Positions 22,929-31,472 of a stretch of 34,939 nucleotides of DNA are shown one piece after another (position 1 is the first letter of the stretch; each line of letters opens with the position of its first letter). The DNA comes from Trueperaceae bacterium (GTDB lineage: Bacteria; Deinococcota; Deinococci; Deinococcales; Trueperaceae): NCBI GenBank assembly GCA_011390455.1, contig JAABSI010000025.1, positions 1 through 34,939 on the forward strand, written 5' to 3'. The position numbers and the translations under genes are program-made. Under the pieces are notes generated by a model, which saw only the letters and a program-made list of their open reading frames with translations, was not told the DNA's origin and did not search any database.

Positions 22929-24043
22929 CGGCGGGTCTCCCCGCGCAGGCTGGTCCACAGGTAGGGGACGATCACCGCGGCGACCAGCACGAGCAGCACC
23001 ATCGCGATCGCGGCGCCCTTGCTGAACTGGTTGGCGCGGAAGGCGGTGAGGTACATCAGCAGCGCCGGCACGTCGGTGGTGGCGTTGTCGGCGCCCGCCA
23101 TCGCGAAGATCAGGTCGAAGATCTTGAGGCTGATGTGGCCGAGGATGATCATCGCCGAGAGCGTGATCGGCTGCAGCAGCGGCAGCACGACGTGCCGGTA
23201 GAGCTGCACCTCGTTGGCGCCGTCGACGCGCGCCGCTTCGCGCAGCTCGCCGGGGATGCCGCGCAGACCGGCGAGGTAGAGCGCCATCGTGTAGCCCGAC
23301 ATCTGCCAGACGGCGGCGAGGATGATGCCGATGAAGGCCAGGTTGAAGCCGTGAAGTTCGGGGTAGGGGAGCAGCGCCACGTCGCGCGCCCAGGTGAGCG
23401 ACCACACGCCGACGGTGGCCGCCGACGCGAGCGCCACCCCCGCGCGCGTGCGGCGCCCGGCGCGCCAGGCGGCGATCGCCACGCCGGCCAGCACCACCGC
23501 GACGAGCAGCCCGGTCATGCTCGGCAGGGCGTTCCAATCGAAGCGCCAGATCTGGGTGCGGTCGGTGAGCCAGCGGAACTCGAGCGGCTCGAGGCCGATG
23601 GTGGTGGGCAGCACGTTGAGGCCACCCCGGGGTTGGAGCATCCAGCGCCACACGGTGCCGGTGACGACGAAGGAGAGCGACATGGGGAAGAGGAACAGGG
23701 TGCGGAAGAAGCCCTCGCCGGCCACGTCCTGATCGAGGAGGAAGGCGAGCGCCAGGCCGATGCCCAGGCAGCCGGCGAGGAAGAAGATAGTGAAGAAGAA
23801 GGTGTTGACCAGGTCTTGCCGGAAGCGCACGTCGATGAAGCCGGTGAACAGGTCGCGGTAGTTCTGCCAGCCGACGTACTCGATCTGCGGGTCGATCGCC
23901 AGCGCTTGGGCCGGGTTGCGGCCCCAGTCGGTCAGCGACGTCCAGGCGGTCTGGCCGATGAAGCCGTACACGAAGACGCCGAGCAGCACGACGCTCGGCA
24001 GCAGCATCAGGATCGCGGTCCAGCGGTCGCGCGTCATCTTCAT
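22925..24043 (-). CDS. Sugar ABC transporter permease, MalF/LacF type, with extra membrane segment insert
   Basis: 372 residues, longer than the usual 290-310 of this family. The N-terminal helix and LTDWGRN segment are typical, and the EAA loop ([26 protein letters not shown]) lies near the C-terminal third. The extra length is between about residues 165 and 235. It includes two additional hydrophobic stretches ([18 protein letters not shown] and [16 protein letters not shown]) joined by a basic RAGRRTRAG hinge. I chose ATG 24043; ATG 24037 is also possible. A stem-loop separates it from the upstream binding-protein gene. Confidence 0.88.
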   Translation of the reverse strand: MKMTRDRWTAILMLLPSVVLLGVFVYGFIGQTAWTSLTDWGRNPAQALAIDPQIEYVGWQNYRDLFTGFIDVRFRQDLVNTFFFTIFFLAGCLGIGLALAFLLDQDVAGEGFFRTLFLFPMSLSFVVTGTVWRWMLQPRGGLNVLPTTIGLEPLEFRWLTDRTQIWRFDWNALPSMTGLLVAVVLAGVAIAAWRAGRRTRAGVALASAATVGVWSLTWARDVALLPYPELHGFNLAFIGIILAAVWQMSGYTMALYLAGLRGIPGELREAARVDGANEVQLYRHVVLPLLQPITLSAMIILGHISLKIFDLIFAMAGADNATTDVPALLMYLTAFRANQFSKGAAIAMVLLVLVAAVIVPYLWTSLRGETRR

Positions 24044-24086
24044 GGACGGACCTCGTCGGCGTGGCCGGTTCGAACGGGGGGTCGAT

Positions 24087-24119
24087 GCGCGCAGGACCCG
24101 CCAGGCGGGTCCTGCGCGC
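24087..24119 (-). terminator. Intercistronic stem-loop between sugar-binding protein and permease genes
   Basis: Two 16-bp perfectly complementary arms (GCGCGCAGGACCCGCC and its complement) flank a single A. It lies in the 97-bp gap of an operon and has no T-run, so it probably acts as a partial terminator or 3' stabiliser of the binding-protein mRNA. Confidence 0.6.
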
Positions 24120-24140
24120 GTTGGGTACGAGCCGGGACGC

Positions 24141-25373
24141 CTACTGGCCCAGGTTCACCTGGGTGGCGATCGCCTGCGCGGCGTTGGCGGCGTTCATCGC
24201 GCTGCCGGTCGCGAGGTAGATCTCCAGCACGGTGGCGAAGTCGCTCATGAACGCTTCCTTGGCGGCGGCCCCGTGGACGAGGCTGCCGACGACGCGGTTC
24301 GACTGCCAGTCGGCCGCGGTGTCTTGCAGGTACGCGTTGTAGAGGTCGAGGTCGGACTCGAGGTGCGGCGCGATCGAACCCTTGAGCGGGTTGAAGATGT
24401 CCTGCCCCTGGGCGGAGCCGACGAGGCGCAGCCAATCGAGGGTGGGCTCGCGGTTGGCGATGCCCTGGGGCAGCCCGAAGGCGTCGGACAGCATCATGAA
24501 GACGCCGTCGGTGCCGGGGCTCGCGGCCCAGCCGAAGTCTTCGCCGGGCTCGAGGCCGAGCGTGGTGACCATGTAGCCGGCCGCCCAGTCGCCCATGATG
24601 TTGAACGCGGCCGTGCCGTTCACGACCATGTCGGTGGCCTGCTGCCAGGAGAGGCCCGCCGCGTCGTCGTTCGTGCACTCGAGCACCTGACCGAACACGT
24701 CCCAGACCGCCATGGCCTTGGGATCGGTGAACGCGAGGTCGCCACTCCAGAGCGCGTCGTAGTCATCGGCGCCCAGCACGGCCAAGGCGACCGATTCCCA
24801 CAGGTGCTGCTGGGTCCAGTTCTCGCCGATCGCCAACGGGGTCACGCCTTCGGCCTGGATCGCCGGGCAGATCGCCAGGAACTCGTCCCACGTCCCGGGG
24901 ACCTCGACGCCCCAGGCCTCGAGGTTGGCCGGGACGTACCACATCACGTTCGAGCGGTGGATGTTGACGGGGACGCTCCAGATGCCGTCCTCGGTGCTCA
25001 TCAGGTCGAGGAGTCCCTGCGGGTACGCGTCGAACCAGCCTTGCTCCTCGTACAGGAAGGTGAGGTCTTCCATGCGGTCGGCCACGACCCACGTGCCGAT
25101 CAGTTCTTGGCCCGCGTGCACCTGGAAGGCGTCGGGCGGGTCGCCGCCGAGCATGCGGGTCTTGAGGACCGCACGCGCGTTGACGCCCGAGCCGCCGGTG
25201 ACGGTGGCGTTGATGACCTCGACGCCCGGATGGTCGGCCTCGTACTGGGCGATGAGCGCTTCGAGCGCGGGGCCCTCGTCGCCGGCCCACCACGAGAAGA
25301 TCTCGATCTGGCCTTGCGCGGCGGCGGCGGTGAACAACGTGAGGAAGGAAGCGAGCAACCACTTGCGGAGCAT
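24141..25373 (-). CDS. Sugar ABC transporter substrate-binding protein (family 1)
   Basis: 410 residues with a classical signal peptide (cleavage near AAAAQ/G, about residue 19). The mature protein starts [31 protein letters not shown], the normal opening of CUT1 binding proteins, and includes [17 protein letters not shown], a conserved family segment. It delivers a sugar, of unknown identity, to the two permeases downstream. ATG 25373 has GAGGT 5-6 nt upstream. A TAGCTT box (25396-25401, minus strand) may be the -10. No cysteine for lipidation is present, so it is secreted rather than a lipoprotein. Confidence 0.92.
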   Translation of the reverse strand: MLRKWLLASFLTLFTAAAAQGQIEIFSWWAGDEGPALEALIAQYEADHPGVEVINATVTGGSGVNARAVLKTRMLGGDPPDAFQVHAGQELIGTWVVADRMEDLTFLYEEQGWFDAYPQGLLDLMSTEDGIWSVPVNIHRSNVMWYVPANLEAWGVEVPGTWDEFLAICPAIQAEGVTPLAIGENWTQQHLWESVALAVLGADDYDALWSGDLAFTDPKAMAVWDVFGQVLECTNDDAAGLSWQQATDMVVNGTAAFNIMGDWAAGYMVTTLGLEPGEDFGWAASPGTDGVFMMLSDAFGLPQGIANREPTLDWLRLVGSAQGQDIFNPLKGSIAPHLESDLDLYNAYLQDTAADWQSNRVVGSLVHGAAAKEAFMSDFATVLEIYLATGSAMNAANAAQAIATQVNLGQ

Positions 25374-25674
25374 GCGGCACCTCGGTGAAGCCAAGAAGCT
25401 ACGAACGGGCCAGCGCGCGGGGCGCGCCGGATCGGCGGGATCTGCGGTACACACCTCCCCTCCGCCCCGGAGGGGGCAAGGGAACGAGAACGACGGTCGC
25501 TCCATCGTAGCGCTGCGGCCCGGGCGCTGCGTCCCGAGGGTCACGGTCGCGTGCCTGACGTGGTTCTCATCCCGGACGGGTACGCTAGGAGCGTTCGAGG
25601 CGCCGCCCGACCCCGTGCCGAGCGGAACGTCCAAGGCCCTCTCGACGAATTCACGCCAGGAGGACCGTACCGAC
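25374..25674. other. Divergent intergenic region, sugar importer operon / zinc protease gene
   Basis: About 300 bases. It contains a TAGCTT box for the importer operon (minus strand, 25396-25401), an 8-bp stem-loop CCCCTCCG/CGGAGGGG (25457-25475), and a TACGCT box at 25581-25586 that could serve the protease gene. No ORF here has a ribosome-binding site. Confidence 0.5.
25457..25475. promoter_or_regulatory. Dyad between sugar operon and protease gene
   Basis: CCCCTCCG and CGGAGGGG are perfect 8-bp arms with a CCC centre. It is a candidate operator for the sugar importer operon. No regulator gene is adjacent. Confidence 0.35.
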
Positions 25675-26340
25675 ATGATTGGCATCTTCATCCTCACCCT
25701 CGTGCTCACCATGGGCGTTCAGATGTGGCTCCGCAACACGTACGGCAAGTGGGAGCGGGTCGCGAACGCGTCCGGACTCACCGGCGCCGACACGGCGCGC
25801 GCCATCTTGCGCGCCAACGGGCTCGACGACGTCCAGGTCGAGGCCGTCCCGGGGCAACTCACCGACCATTACGACCCGCGCACCCGCACCGTGCGCCTCT
25901 CCGAGAAGCACTTCCGGGTCCCCAGCGTCGCCGGCTCCGCCGTTGCCGCGCACGAGGTGGGGCACGCGCTGCAGCACGCGCAGTCCTACGCGCCGCTGCA
26001 GTGGCGCGCCAGCCTCGTCCCGGTGGCGAGCATCGGTTCGCAGTTCGGCCCGTGGATCGTCATCGGCGGCTTCATGCTGGGGATGGCCGGCATGATCCAG
26101 GTCGGCATCGCGCTGTTCGCGGCCGCCGTGCTCTTCCAACTCGTGACGCTGCCGGTGGAGTTCGACGCCAGCAAGCGCGCGGTGGCCGAGATGAACCGGC
26201 TCGGCTTGGCCACCAGCGCCGATGTCGGCGGCTCGAAGGCGGTCCTGAACGCGGCCGCCATGACCTACGTGGCCGCTGCGGCCGCTTCGGTGATGTACCT
26301 GCTCTACTACGTCATGCAGTTCGCCGGCGCGCGCGAGTAA
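25675..26340 (+). CDS. Membrane zinc metallopeptidase, YugP type
   Basis: 221 residues, matching the neutral zinc metallopeptidase family (Zn_peptidase_2, YugP). The catalytic helix is AAHEVGHALQHAQSY (HEVGH, about residues 90-94); the family segment TLPVEFDASKRA follows near 160, with its Glu a possible third ligand. There are four membrane helices: one N-terminal, two after the active site and one at the C-terminus. Substrate unknown. ATG 25675 has AGGAGG about 10 nt upstream. It is followed by a strong palindromic terminator. Confidence 0.88.
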   Translation: MIGIFILTLVLTMGVQMWLRNTYGKWERVANASGLTGADTARAILRANGLDDVQVEAVPGQLTDHYDPRTRTVRLSEKHFRVPSVAGSAVAAHEVGHALQHAQSYAPLQWRASLVPVASIGSQFGPWIVIGGFMLGMAGMIQVGIALFAAAVLFQLVTLPVEFDASKRAVAEMNRLGLATSADVGGSKAVLNAAAMTYVAAAAASVMYLLYYVMQFAGARE

Positions 26341-26360
26341 CCGAGCGCGGGCACGCTCCG

Positions 26361-26390
26361 AGGGGCGCCGACCGGCCGGTCGGCGCCCCT
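26361..26390. terminator. Bidirectional terminator (30-bp perfect palindrome)
   Basis: A 30-bp perfect palindrome with arms AGGGGCGCCGACCGG and the exact complement lies between the zinc peptidase gene and the convergent methyltransferase gene. Confidence 0.78.
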
Positions 26391-26397
26391 CCTGCGT

Positions 26398-27111
26398 TCA
26401 GGTGGCCGCGCGGCGGTAGTGGGCGTTCACCGTCACCCGCACGCCCCACGCCGGGTGCGGGTCGCTGCCCGCGCCGCGGTCGTCGGGACCCGTGCGGCGC
26501 TCGACCCGCACGGTGGGTTCGGCCGGTTCCAGCCCGTGCGCGGCGAAGGCGGCGTCGAGGGCGTCCGGTTCGTGGAGCACCATCGGCGACGCGTCCTCGC
26601 CGCCGCTCCAACCGACGAAGGTGTGGGTCGTGCCGGGGACGGGCGCGAGTCGGCGACCGCCGGGCCGCGAGGACGGCGCGAAGTGGGCGACCAGCACGGC
26701 GCCCCCGGGGCGCAGGACGCGCGCGATGGTGGCGACCGCCACGTCGAACGCCCCTTCGCTGCCCGCATGCTGCAGGACCCCCAGGGCGAGGACCAGGTCG
26801 AAGGCCGCGTCGGGGAGGTCGCCCAGCGCGTCGACGCGGTCGTGGCGCACCCGCCGCTCGGCGTCGGCCGGACCCACCGTCCGCGCGAGCCGCGCCCGGG
26901 TCGCCTCGACCATCGCCGTGCTCGCGTCGACGGCCAGGACGTCGACGTCGAGGGCGGTCAGGTAGTCGGCGTTGCGACCCCCGGCGCATCCGAGATCGAG
27001 GACGCGCGCCCCGCAGGGGAGGGCGCCGGCCTCGACGAGCGCCACCAAGCGGTGGTCGGGCGGGCGATCGCGGAAGAAGGCGACGGTGTCGGGGTCGTCC
27101 CAGGCGGGCAT
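26398..27111 (-). CDS. Class I SAM-dependent methyltransferase
   Basis: 237 residues. Motif I is VLDLGCAGGRNADYL (about 37-51), the acidic residue of motif II is in VLAVDAS, and motif IV is FDLVLALGVLQHA; LRPGGAVLV follows as in small-molecule methyltransferases. Substrate is not predictable. The C-terminal 60 residues hold a GWSGGEDASPMVL segment, similar in tone to tellurite-resistance/TehB-like or UbiE-like enzymes, but I would not assign either. ATG 27111 is chosen because the next upstream ATG is out of frame. It is divergent from the GGDEF-EAL gene across 41 bases. Confidence 0.8.
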   Translation of the reverse strand: MPAWDDPDTVAFFRDRPPDHRLVALVEAGALPCGARVLDLGCAGGRNADYLTALDVDVLAVDASTAMVEATRARLARTVGPADAERRVRHDRVDALGDLPDAAFDLVLALGVLQHAGSEGAFDVAVATIARVLRPGGAVLVAHFAPSSRPGGRRLAPVPGTTHTFVGWSGGEDASPMVLHEPDALDAAFAAHGLEPAEPTVRVERRTGPDDRGAGSDPHPAWGVRVTVNAHYRRAAT

Positions 27112-27138
27112 GCGTCATGGTCGCACGCACCGCGGACG

Positions 27139-27144
27139 TATGGT
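27139..27144 (+). promoter_or_regulatory. -10 box for the GGDEF-EAL gene
   Basis: TATGGT is followed by 8 nt and then ATG 27153. No Shine-Dalgarno is present, implying a leaderless or nearly leaderless mRNA. Confidence 0.4.
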
Positions 27145-27152
27145 GTAGGTCC

Positions 27153-30100
27153 ATGAGCCCTGCACGCTCGCCGTCGCGCGACCCCGACGCGGATCCGCAC
27201 GACCTGCGCGCCTGGATCGATCGCTTGCCGATCGGTGCGGTCTGGACCGACGGCACGCGCCTGGTCGCCAACGCCCGGATCGAGGTCCTGATCGGCCGAT
27301 CGCGCGAGCGCGTCGCCACCTTGGACGACTGGTTCCTCGAGCTCTACGGCGACGCCGCCGAGAGGGTCCGGGCGTCGTACGAGGCCGCGCGGGCGGCGGG
27401 CTTCCCGCACCCCGTCCGGACGACGATGCCCATGCCCGACGGCACCGAGCGGACGCTCGAGTACCGCGCCATCACCGACGCCGTGGGCGAGGTCTGGCTG
27501 GTCGACGACCGGACCGACGAAGTGGTCCACAGCACCCTCGCGCGCTCCCTCGACAGCGTGCTGCGCAAGGTGAGCGAGCACGTGCCGGGCACGCTGTACC
27601 AGTTCCTCGCGCGGCCCGACGGTACCTACGCCTTCCCGTTCGCGACCCGGGGTATCCGCGACCTCTACGGCGTCGAGCCCGAAGCGGTGCGTGAGGACGC
27701 GAGCCCCGCCTTCGCGGTCGTGCACCCCGACGACCTCGCGCGCCTCGTGGCGAGCATCGAGCGCTCCGGCGCCACGCTCGCGGTGTGGCGCGAGACGTAC
27801 CGGGTGCGCCACCCGGTGCGCGGCGAGCGCTGGCTCCACGGGGAGTCCAGCCCCGAAGCGCTCTCGGACGGCGGCATCTTGTGGCACGGCTACCTCAGCG
27901 ACGTGACCGAGTTGCGGCAGGCGCAGGAAGCGCGCGACGCGTCCGAGGCGTACCTCCAGAGCGTGTACGCCGCCACCGAGGCGGCCCTGTTCGTCGTCGA
28001 CGTCGAGCGCGACGGCACCTTCCGCTTCGTCGGCTCGAACGCCGCGCACGCACGCACCTCGGGGATCCCCGTCGAGGCGCTGCGCGGCCGCACGCCCCAC
28101 GACCTGCTGCCTCGGGAGGTGGCCGATGCGGTGGCGGCGCGGTACCGCGGTTGCGTCGAGACCGGCGAGCCGGTGACGTACGAGGAGGAGCTCCCTCTGC
28201 CGGCCGTGGGAGCTTGGTACCGCACGAGCCTCGTGCCCGTCCGCGACGGCGAGGGGCGCGTCGTGCAGATCGTCGGGAGCGGCTTCGACATCACCGCGCG
28301 GCGCCGCGCCGAGCACGCCGTGCGCGAGCGCGACGCGCTGCTGGAGCGCGCGCAGCGCGTCGGCCGCTTGGGGACTTGGGCCTACGACCCCGAGGACGGG
28401 GCGGCGACCTGGTCGCCGGCGATCGAGGAGCTCGTCGGCGCGCTGGGTGCCCAGGGCGTGGTGAACGAGGTGCGCGCGCGGGTGGTCGATGAGGATCGCG
28501 ACCGGGTCGAGGACGCCTGGGCGACCGGGATCGCGGAGGGTCGGTTCGACGTGACCTTCCGCGTGCGCCACCTGGACGGGCCGCGGTACGTGCGCCTCGT
28601 CGGCGAACGGGAGCACGCGGATGCGCCCGGGAGTCGCTTCGTCGGCACGCTGCAGGACGTCGACGAGGCGACGCGCCGCGAGGCCGAGGTGGCCCGCCTG
28701 GCGATGATCGTCGAGCAGGCGCCGAGCATGGTGATCCTGACGGCGCCGGACGGCACCATCGAGTACGTCAACCAGCGCTTCGAGGAGGCGACCGGCCACC
28801 GGGCCGGCGACGTCACGGGCCGCCCGCTGACGATCCTCACGCAGGGCAGCGCGGACGGCAAGCGGCAGCTCGAGGCGATGTGGCCCGTGATCCTGGCCGG
28901 CGGCTCGTGGTCGGGGCGGCTCGAGCGGCGGCGGGCGGACGGCAGCCCCTACCAGGAGCGCGCGACCTTCAGCCCGCTGTTCGATGCGTCGGGTCGCTTG
29001 ACCCACGTGGTCAAGCTCTCCGAGGACGTCACCGAGCAGCAGCGCCTCGCCGAACGGGTCGACTACTTGTCGTCCTACGACCCGTTGACCGGTCTGGCCA
29101 ACCGGACGCTTCTCGAGGAGCGCCTCGGCGCCGCGATCGCCGCCGCCCGACGGCATGGCGACCACGTGGCGGTGCTCCTGCTCGACCTCGACGCCTTCAA
29201 GACGGTCAACGACGGCCTGGGGCACCGCGTCGGCGACGCCCTGCTCGCCGAGGTCGCGACGCGTTTGCGCGCGCACGTGCGGGCGGACGACCTGGTCGCC
29301 CGCTTAGGCGGCGACGAGTTCGTCGTCTTGCTCGACCGGGTGCGGCACGTCGACGACCTCGCGCCGGTGGTCGCGAAGCTGCGCGCGGCGCTCGAGGCGC
29401 CCTTGGCCGCGGACGGGCACAGCCTGTCGGCATCGGCGTGCATCGGCGTGGCGGTGTACCCGGAAGACGCCGACCGCGGCGAGGTGCTCCTGCGCTACGC
29501 CGATGCGGCGATGGAGCGCGCCAAGGAGCGAGGGCCCGGGAGCATCGCGTACTACACGGATGCGCTGAGCTCCCGGCTCGAGGAGCGCGTGCGCCTAGAG
29601 GCCGCCATGCGCGTCGGGTTCGCTCGCGGCGAGTTCCGGCTCGTGTACCAGCCGCGCGTCGACATGGCCAGCCGCCGGGTGGTCAGCCTCGAGGCGCTGG
29701 CTCGCTGGCGTTCGCCGACGCTCGGCGACGTGCCGCCGGGGCGGTTCGTCGCCGTGGCCGAGTCCAGCGGCTTCATCCACGAGTTCGGCGCCTGGGTCAC
29801 CCGCACGGCGGCCGCTCAGCTCGCTGCCTTCCGCGACGCCGGGCTCCCCGTCGTGCCGATCGCGGTCAACCTCTCCGTGCGCCAGTTCCTCCGCGACGAC
29901 GTCGTGGAGGTCGTCGAGCGCGCGCTCGACGACGCCGACGTCCCGCCCGGGCTCTTCGAAGTGGAGATCACCGAGAGCACGGCCATGACCGACGTCGCCG
30001 ACACGGTCGCCAAGCTGCGCGCCTTCGAGCGCCTCGGGGTGGCGGTGAGCATCGACGACTTCGGGACGTACCACTCGTCGCTCGGCCGCCTCAAGCGCTT

Positions 30101-30377
30101 GGCCGTGAAGAGCATCAAGATCGACCGCGGCTTCGTCATGGACCTGGGCGACGACCCGAGCGCGGCGCCGCACGACGCCGCGATCGTGCGCGCGATGATC
30201 GGCATCGGCGAAGCCCTCGGGCTCGAGGTGATCGCCGAGGGGGTCGAGACCGAGGCGCAGCGCGACTTCCTCCTGCGCAACGGGTGCCGCTTGGCGCAGG
30301 GCTTCTTGTTCGCGCGACCGGGCGAGGTCGAGCAGGTCGCGCAGTGGCTGCGCGACGGGCGGCTGCCCGGTCCCTGA
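27153..30377 (+). CDS. PAS-GGDEF-EAL hybrid cyclic-di-GMP protein
   Basis: 1074 residues, no membrane helices. Sensor part: a degenerate PAS-like region (20-125) and four PAS domains (about 135-255, 275-390, 395-510, 518-635). The GGDEF domain (640-800) has an intact GGDEF at 719-723 and an RADD inhibitory site five residues before it, so it can probably make c-di-GMP with product feedback. The EAL domain (815-1070) keeps EAL at 847-849, the NLS, EITES, DD and EGVE motifs and the KID lysine. Its loop-6 motif reads DDFGTYHSSL rather than the usual DDFGTGYSSL. It could therefore work in either direction. A TTA leucine codon just before GGDEF is rare for this DNA. Confidence 0.9.
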   Translation: MSPARSPSRDPDADPHDLRAWIDRLPIGAVWTDGTRLVANARIEVLIGRSRERVATLDDWFLELYGDAAERVRASYEAARAAGFPHPVRTTMPMPDGTERTLEYRAITDAVGEVWLVDDRTDEVVHSTLARSLDSVLRKVSEHVPGTLYQFLARPDGTYAFPFATRGIRDLYGVEPEAVREDASPAFAVVHPDDLARLVASIERSGATLAVWRETYRVRHPVRGERWLHGESSPEALSDGGILWHGYLSDVTELRQAQEARDASEAYLQSVYAATEAALFVVDVERDGTFRFVGSNAAHARTSGIPVEALRGRTPHDLLPREVADAVAARYRGCVETGEPVTYEEELPLPAVGAWYRTSLVPVRDGEGRVVQIVGSGFDITARRRAEHAVRERDALLERAQRVGRLGTWAYDPEDGAATWSPAIEELVGALGAQGVVNEVRARVVDEDRDRVEDAWATGIAEGRFDVTFRVRHLDGPRYVRLVGEREHADAPGSRFVGTLQDVDEATRREAEVARLAMIVEQAPSMVILTAPDGTIEYVNQRFEEATGHRAGDVTGRPLTILTQGSADGKRQLEAMWPVILAGGSWSGRLERRRADGSPYQERATFSPLFDASGRLTHVVKLSEDVTEQQRLAERVDYLSSYDPLTGLANRTLLEERLGAAIAAARRHGDHVAVLLLDLDAFKTVNDGLGHRVGDALLAEVATRLRAHVRADDLVARLGGDEFVVLLDRVRHVDDLAPVVAKLRAALEAPLAADGHSLSASACIGVAVYPEDADRGEVLLRYADAAMERAKERGPGSIAYYTDALSSRLEERVRLEAAMRVGFARGEFRLVYQPRVDMASRRVVSLEALARWRSPTLGDVPPGRFVAVAESSGFIHEFGAWVTRTAAAQLAAFRDAGLPVVPIAVNLSVRQFLRDDVVEVVERALDDADVPPGLFEVEITESTAMTDVADTVAKLRAFERLGVAVSIDDFGTYHSSLGRLKRLAVKSIKIDRGFVMDLGDDPSAAPHDAAIVRAMIGIGEALGLEVIAEGVETEAQRDFLLRNGCRLAQGFLFARPGEVEQVAQWLRDGRLPGP

Positions 30378-30386
30378 CCCGGCGGT

Positions 30387-31472
30387 TCAGCCTCGTCGGA
30401 CGCGCCGCAGGATCGACGGCCCGAGGCCGACCGCCAGCAGCACCGCGGTCGGAAGGCCGAGGGCCCATGCGAGCGTGATCGGGTCCGGGGCGACTGCGCC
30501 CGCGGACGTCAGGCGCACGAGCGTCGCCGTGTAGGCGACGTACCCGGCGAGCAGGACGAGACCCTCCCACCGCGCGATCCCGAGCCCGGACACGAAGATC
30601 GGCAGGCACACCACCGCGACCGCGAGCATCACCCACGCGTCGAACGCCAGCACCGCGGGCGGCACCGCCAGCCCGCCGGGCGTCGCCAACGCCGCGATCC
30701 CCAGGATGCCGAGCAGGTTGAAGACGTTGCTGCCCACCACGTTGCCGATCGCCAGGTCGCGCTGGCCGCGGAGCGTCGCCACCACCGAGGTGGCGACCTC
30801 CGGCATCGAGGTGCCGGCGGCCACGATCGTGAGGCCGACGATCAGGTCGCTCACCCCGAGCGCGGTGGCGATCCCGGTGGCGCCGCCCACCAGCCAGCGC
30901 GATCCGACGATGAGCAGCACCAGGCCGCCGGCGACGAGGCCGAGGTCGAGGGCGAGGTGTGTCTTCGGACGCGGCGCGTCGACGACCGCGGGCGCCGGAT
31001 CACGGGGGCGCGCCTCGGCCTCGGGGCGGCGCCCGGCGCGCAACAGCCATCCCAGGTAGGCGGCCAGGCCGCCCGCGAGCAGCGCCCCGTCGAGCGTGCC
31101 GATGCGGCCGTCGGCGGCGAGCACGACGACGAGCGCGCTCGCGCCGATCATCACGGGCACGTCGAGGCGCACCAGCTGGCGCGCGACCACCAGCGGGGCG
31201 ATCACCGCCGTGAGCCCCAGGATGAACAGGACGTTGAAGACGTTGCTGCCGACGACGTTGCCCAGCGCCAAGCCGTCGAGGCCGGCGCGGCCGGCGCCGA
31301 CGCTGACCGCGAGCTCCGGGGCGCTGGTGCCGAACGCGACGACCGTCAGGCCGACGACGAGCGGCGTGAGCCCCACGGCGAGCGCGAGGCGCGAAGCGCC
31401 GCGCACGAGCACCTCGGCGCCGCCGATCAGCACGGCCAAGCCGACGACCAGCAGCAGGGCGTCGACGATCAC
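30387..31472 (-). CDS. CaCA-family cation/Ca2+ (Na+/Ca2+) exchanger, YrbG type
   Basis: 361 residues with about ten membrane helices in two homologous halves. The alpha-1 repeat has GLTVVAFGTSAPELAVSV and GNVVGSNVFNVLFILG; alpha-2 has GLTIVAAGTSMPEVATSV and GNVVGSNVFNLLGILG, both keeping the ion-binding Glu. A hydrophilic loop (about 145-180) lies between the halves. These proteins export Ca2+ in exchange for Na+ or H+. GTG 31472 overlaps the DUF1684 stop (GTGA). Its stop lies 9 nt from the convergent GGDEF-EAL stop, leaving no room for a terminator. Confidence 0.9.
   Translation of the reverse strand: MIVDALLLVVGLAVLIGGAEVLVRGASRLALAVGLTPLVVGLTVVAFGTSAPELAVSVGAGRAGLDGLALGNVVGSNVFNVLFILGLTAVIAPLVVARQLVRLDVPVMIGASALVVVLAADGRIGTLDGALLAGGLAAYLGWLLRAGRRPEAEARPRDPAPAVVDAPRPKTHLALDLGLVAGGLVLLIVGSRWLVGGATGIATALGVSDLIVGLTIVAAGTSMPEVATSVVATLRGQRDLAIGNVVGSNVFNLLGILGIAALATPGGLAVPPAVLAFDAWVMLAVAVVCLPIFVSGLGIARWEGLVLLAGYVAYTATLVRLTSAGAVAPDPITLAWALGLPTAVLLAVGLGPSILRRVRRG

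Noticed and set aside
23135..25388. Plus-strand long frames opposite the sugar importer operon
   Set aside because: They are antisense shadows without start signals or recognisable domains.
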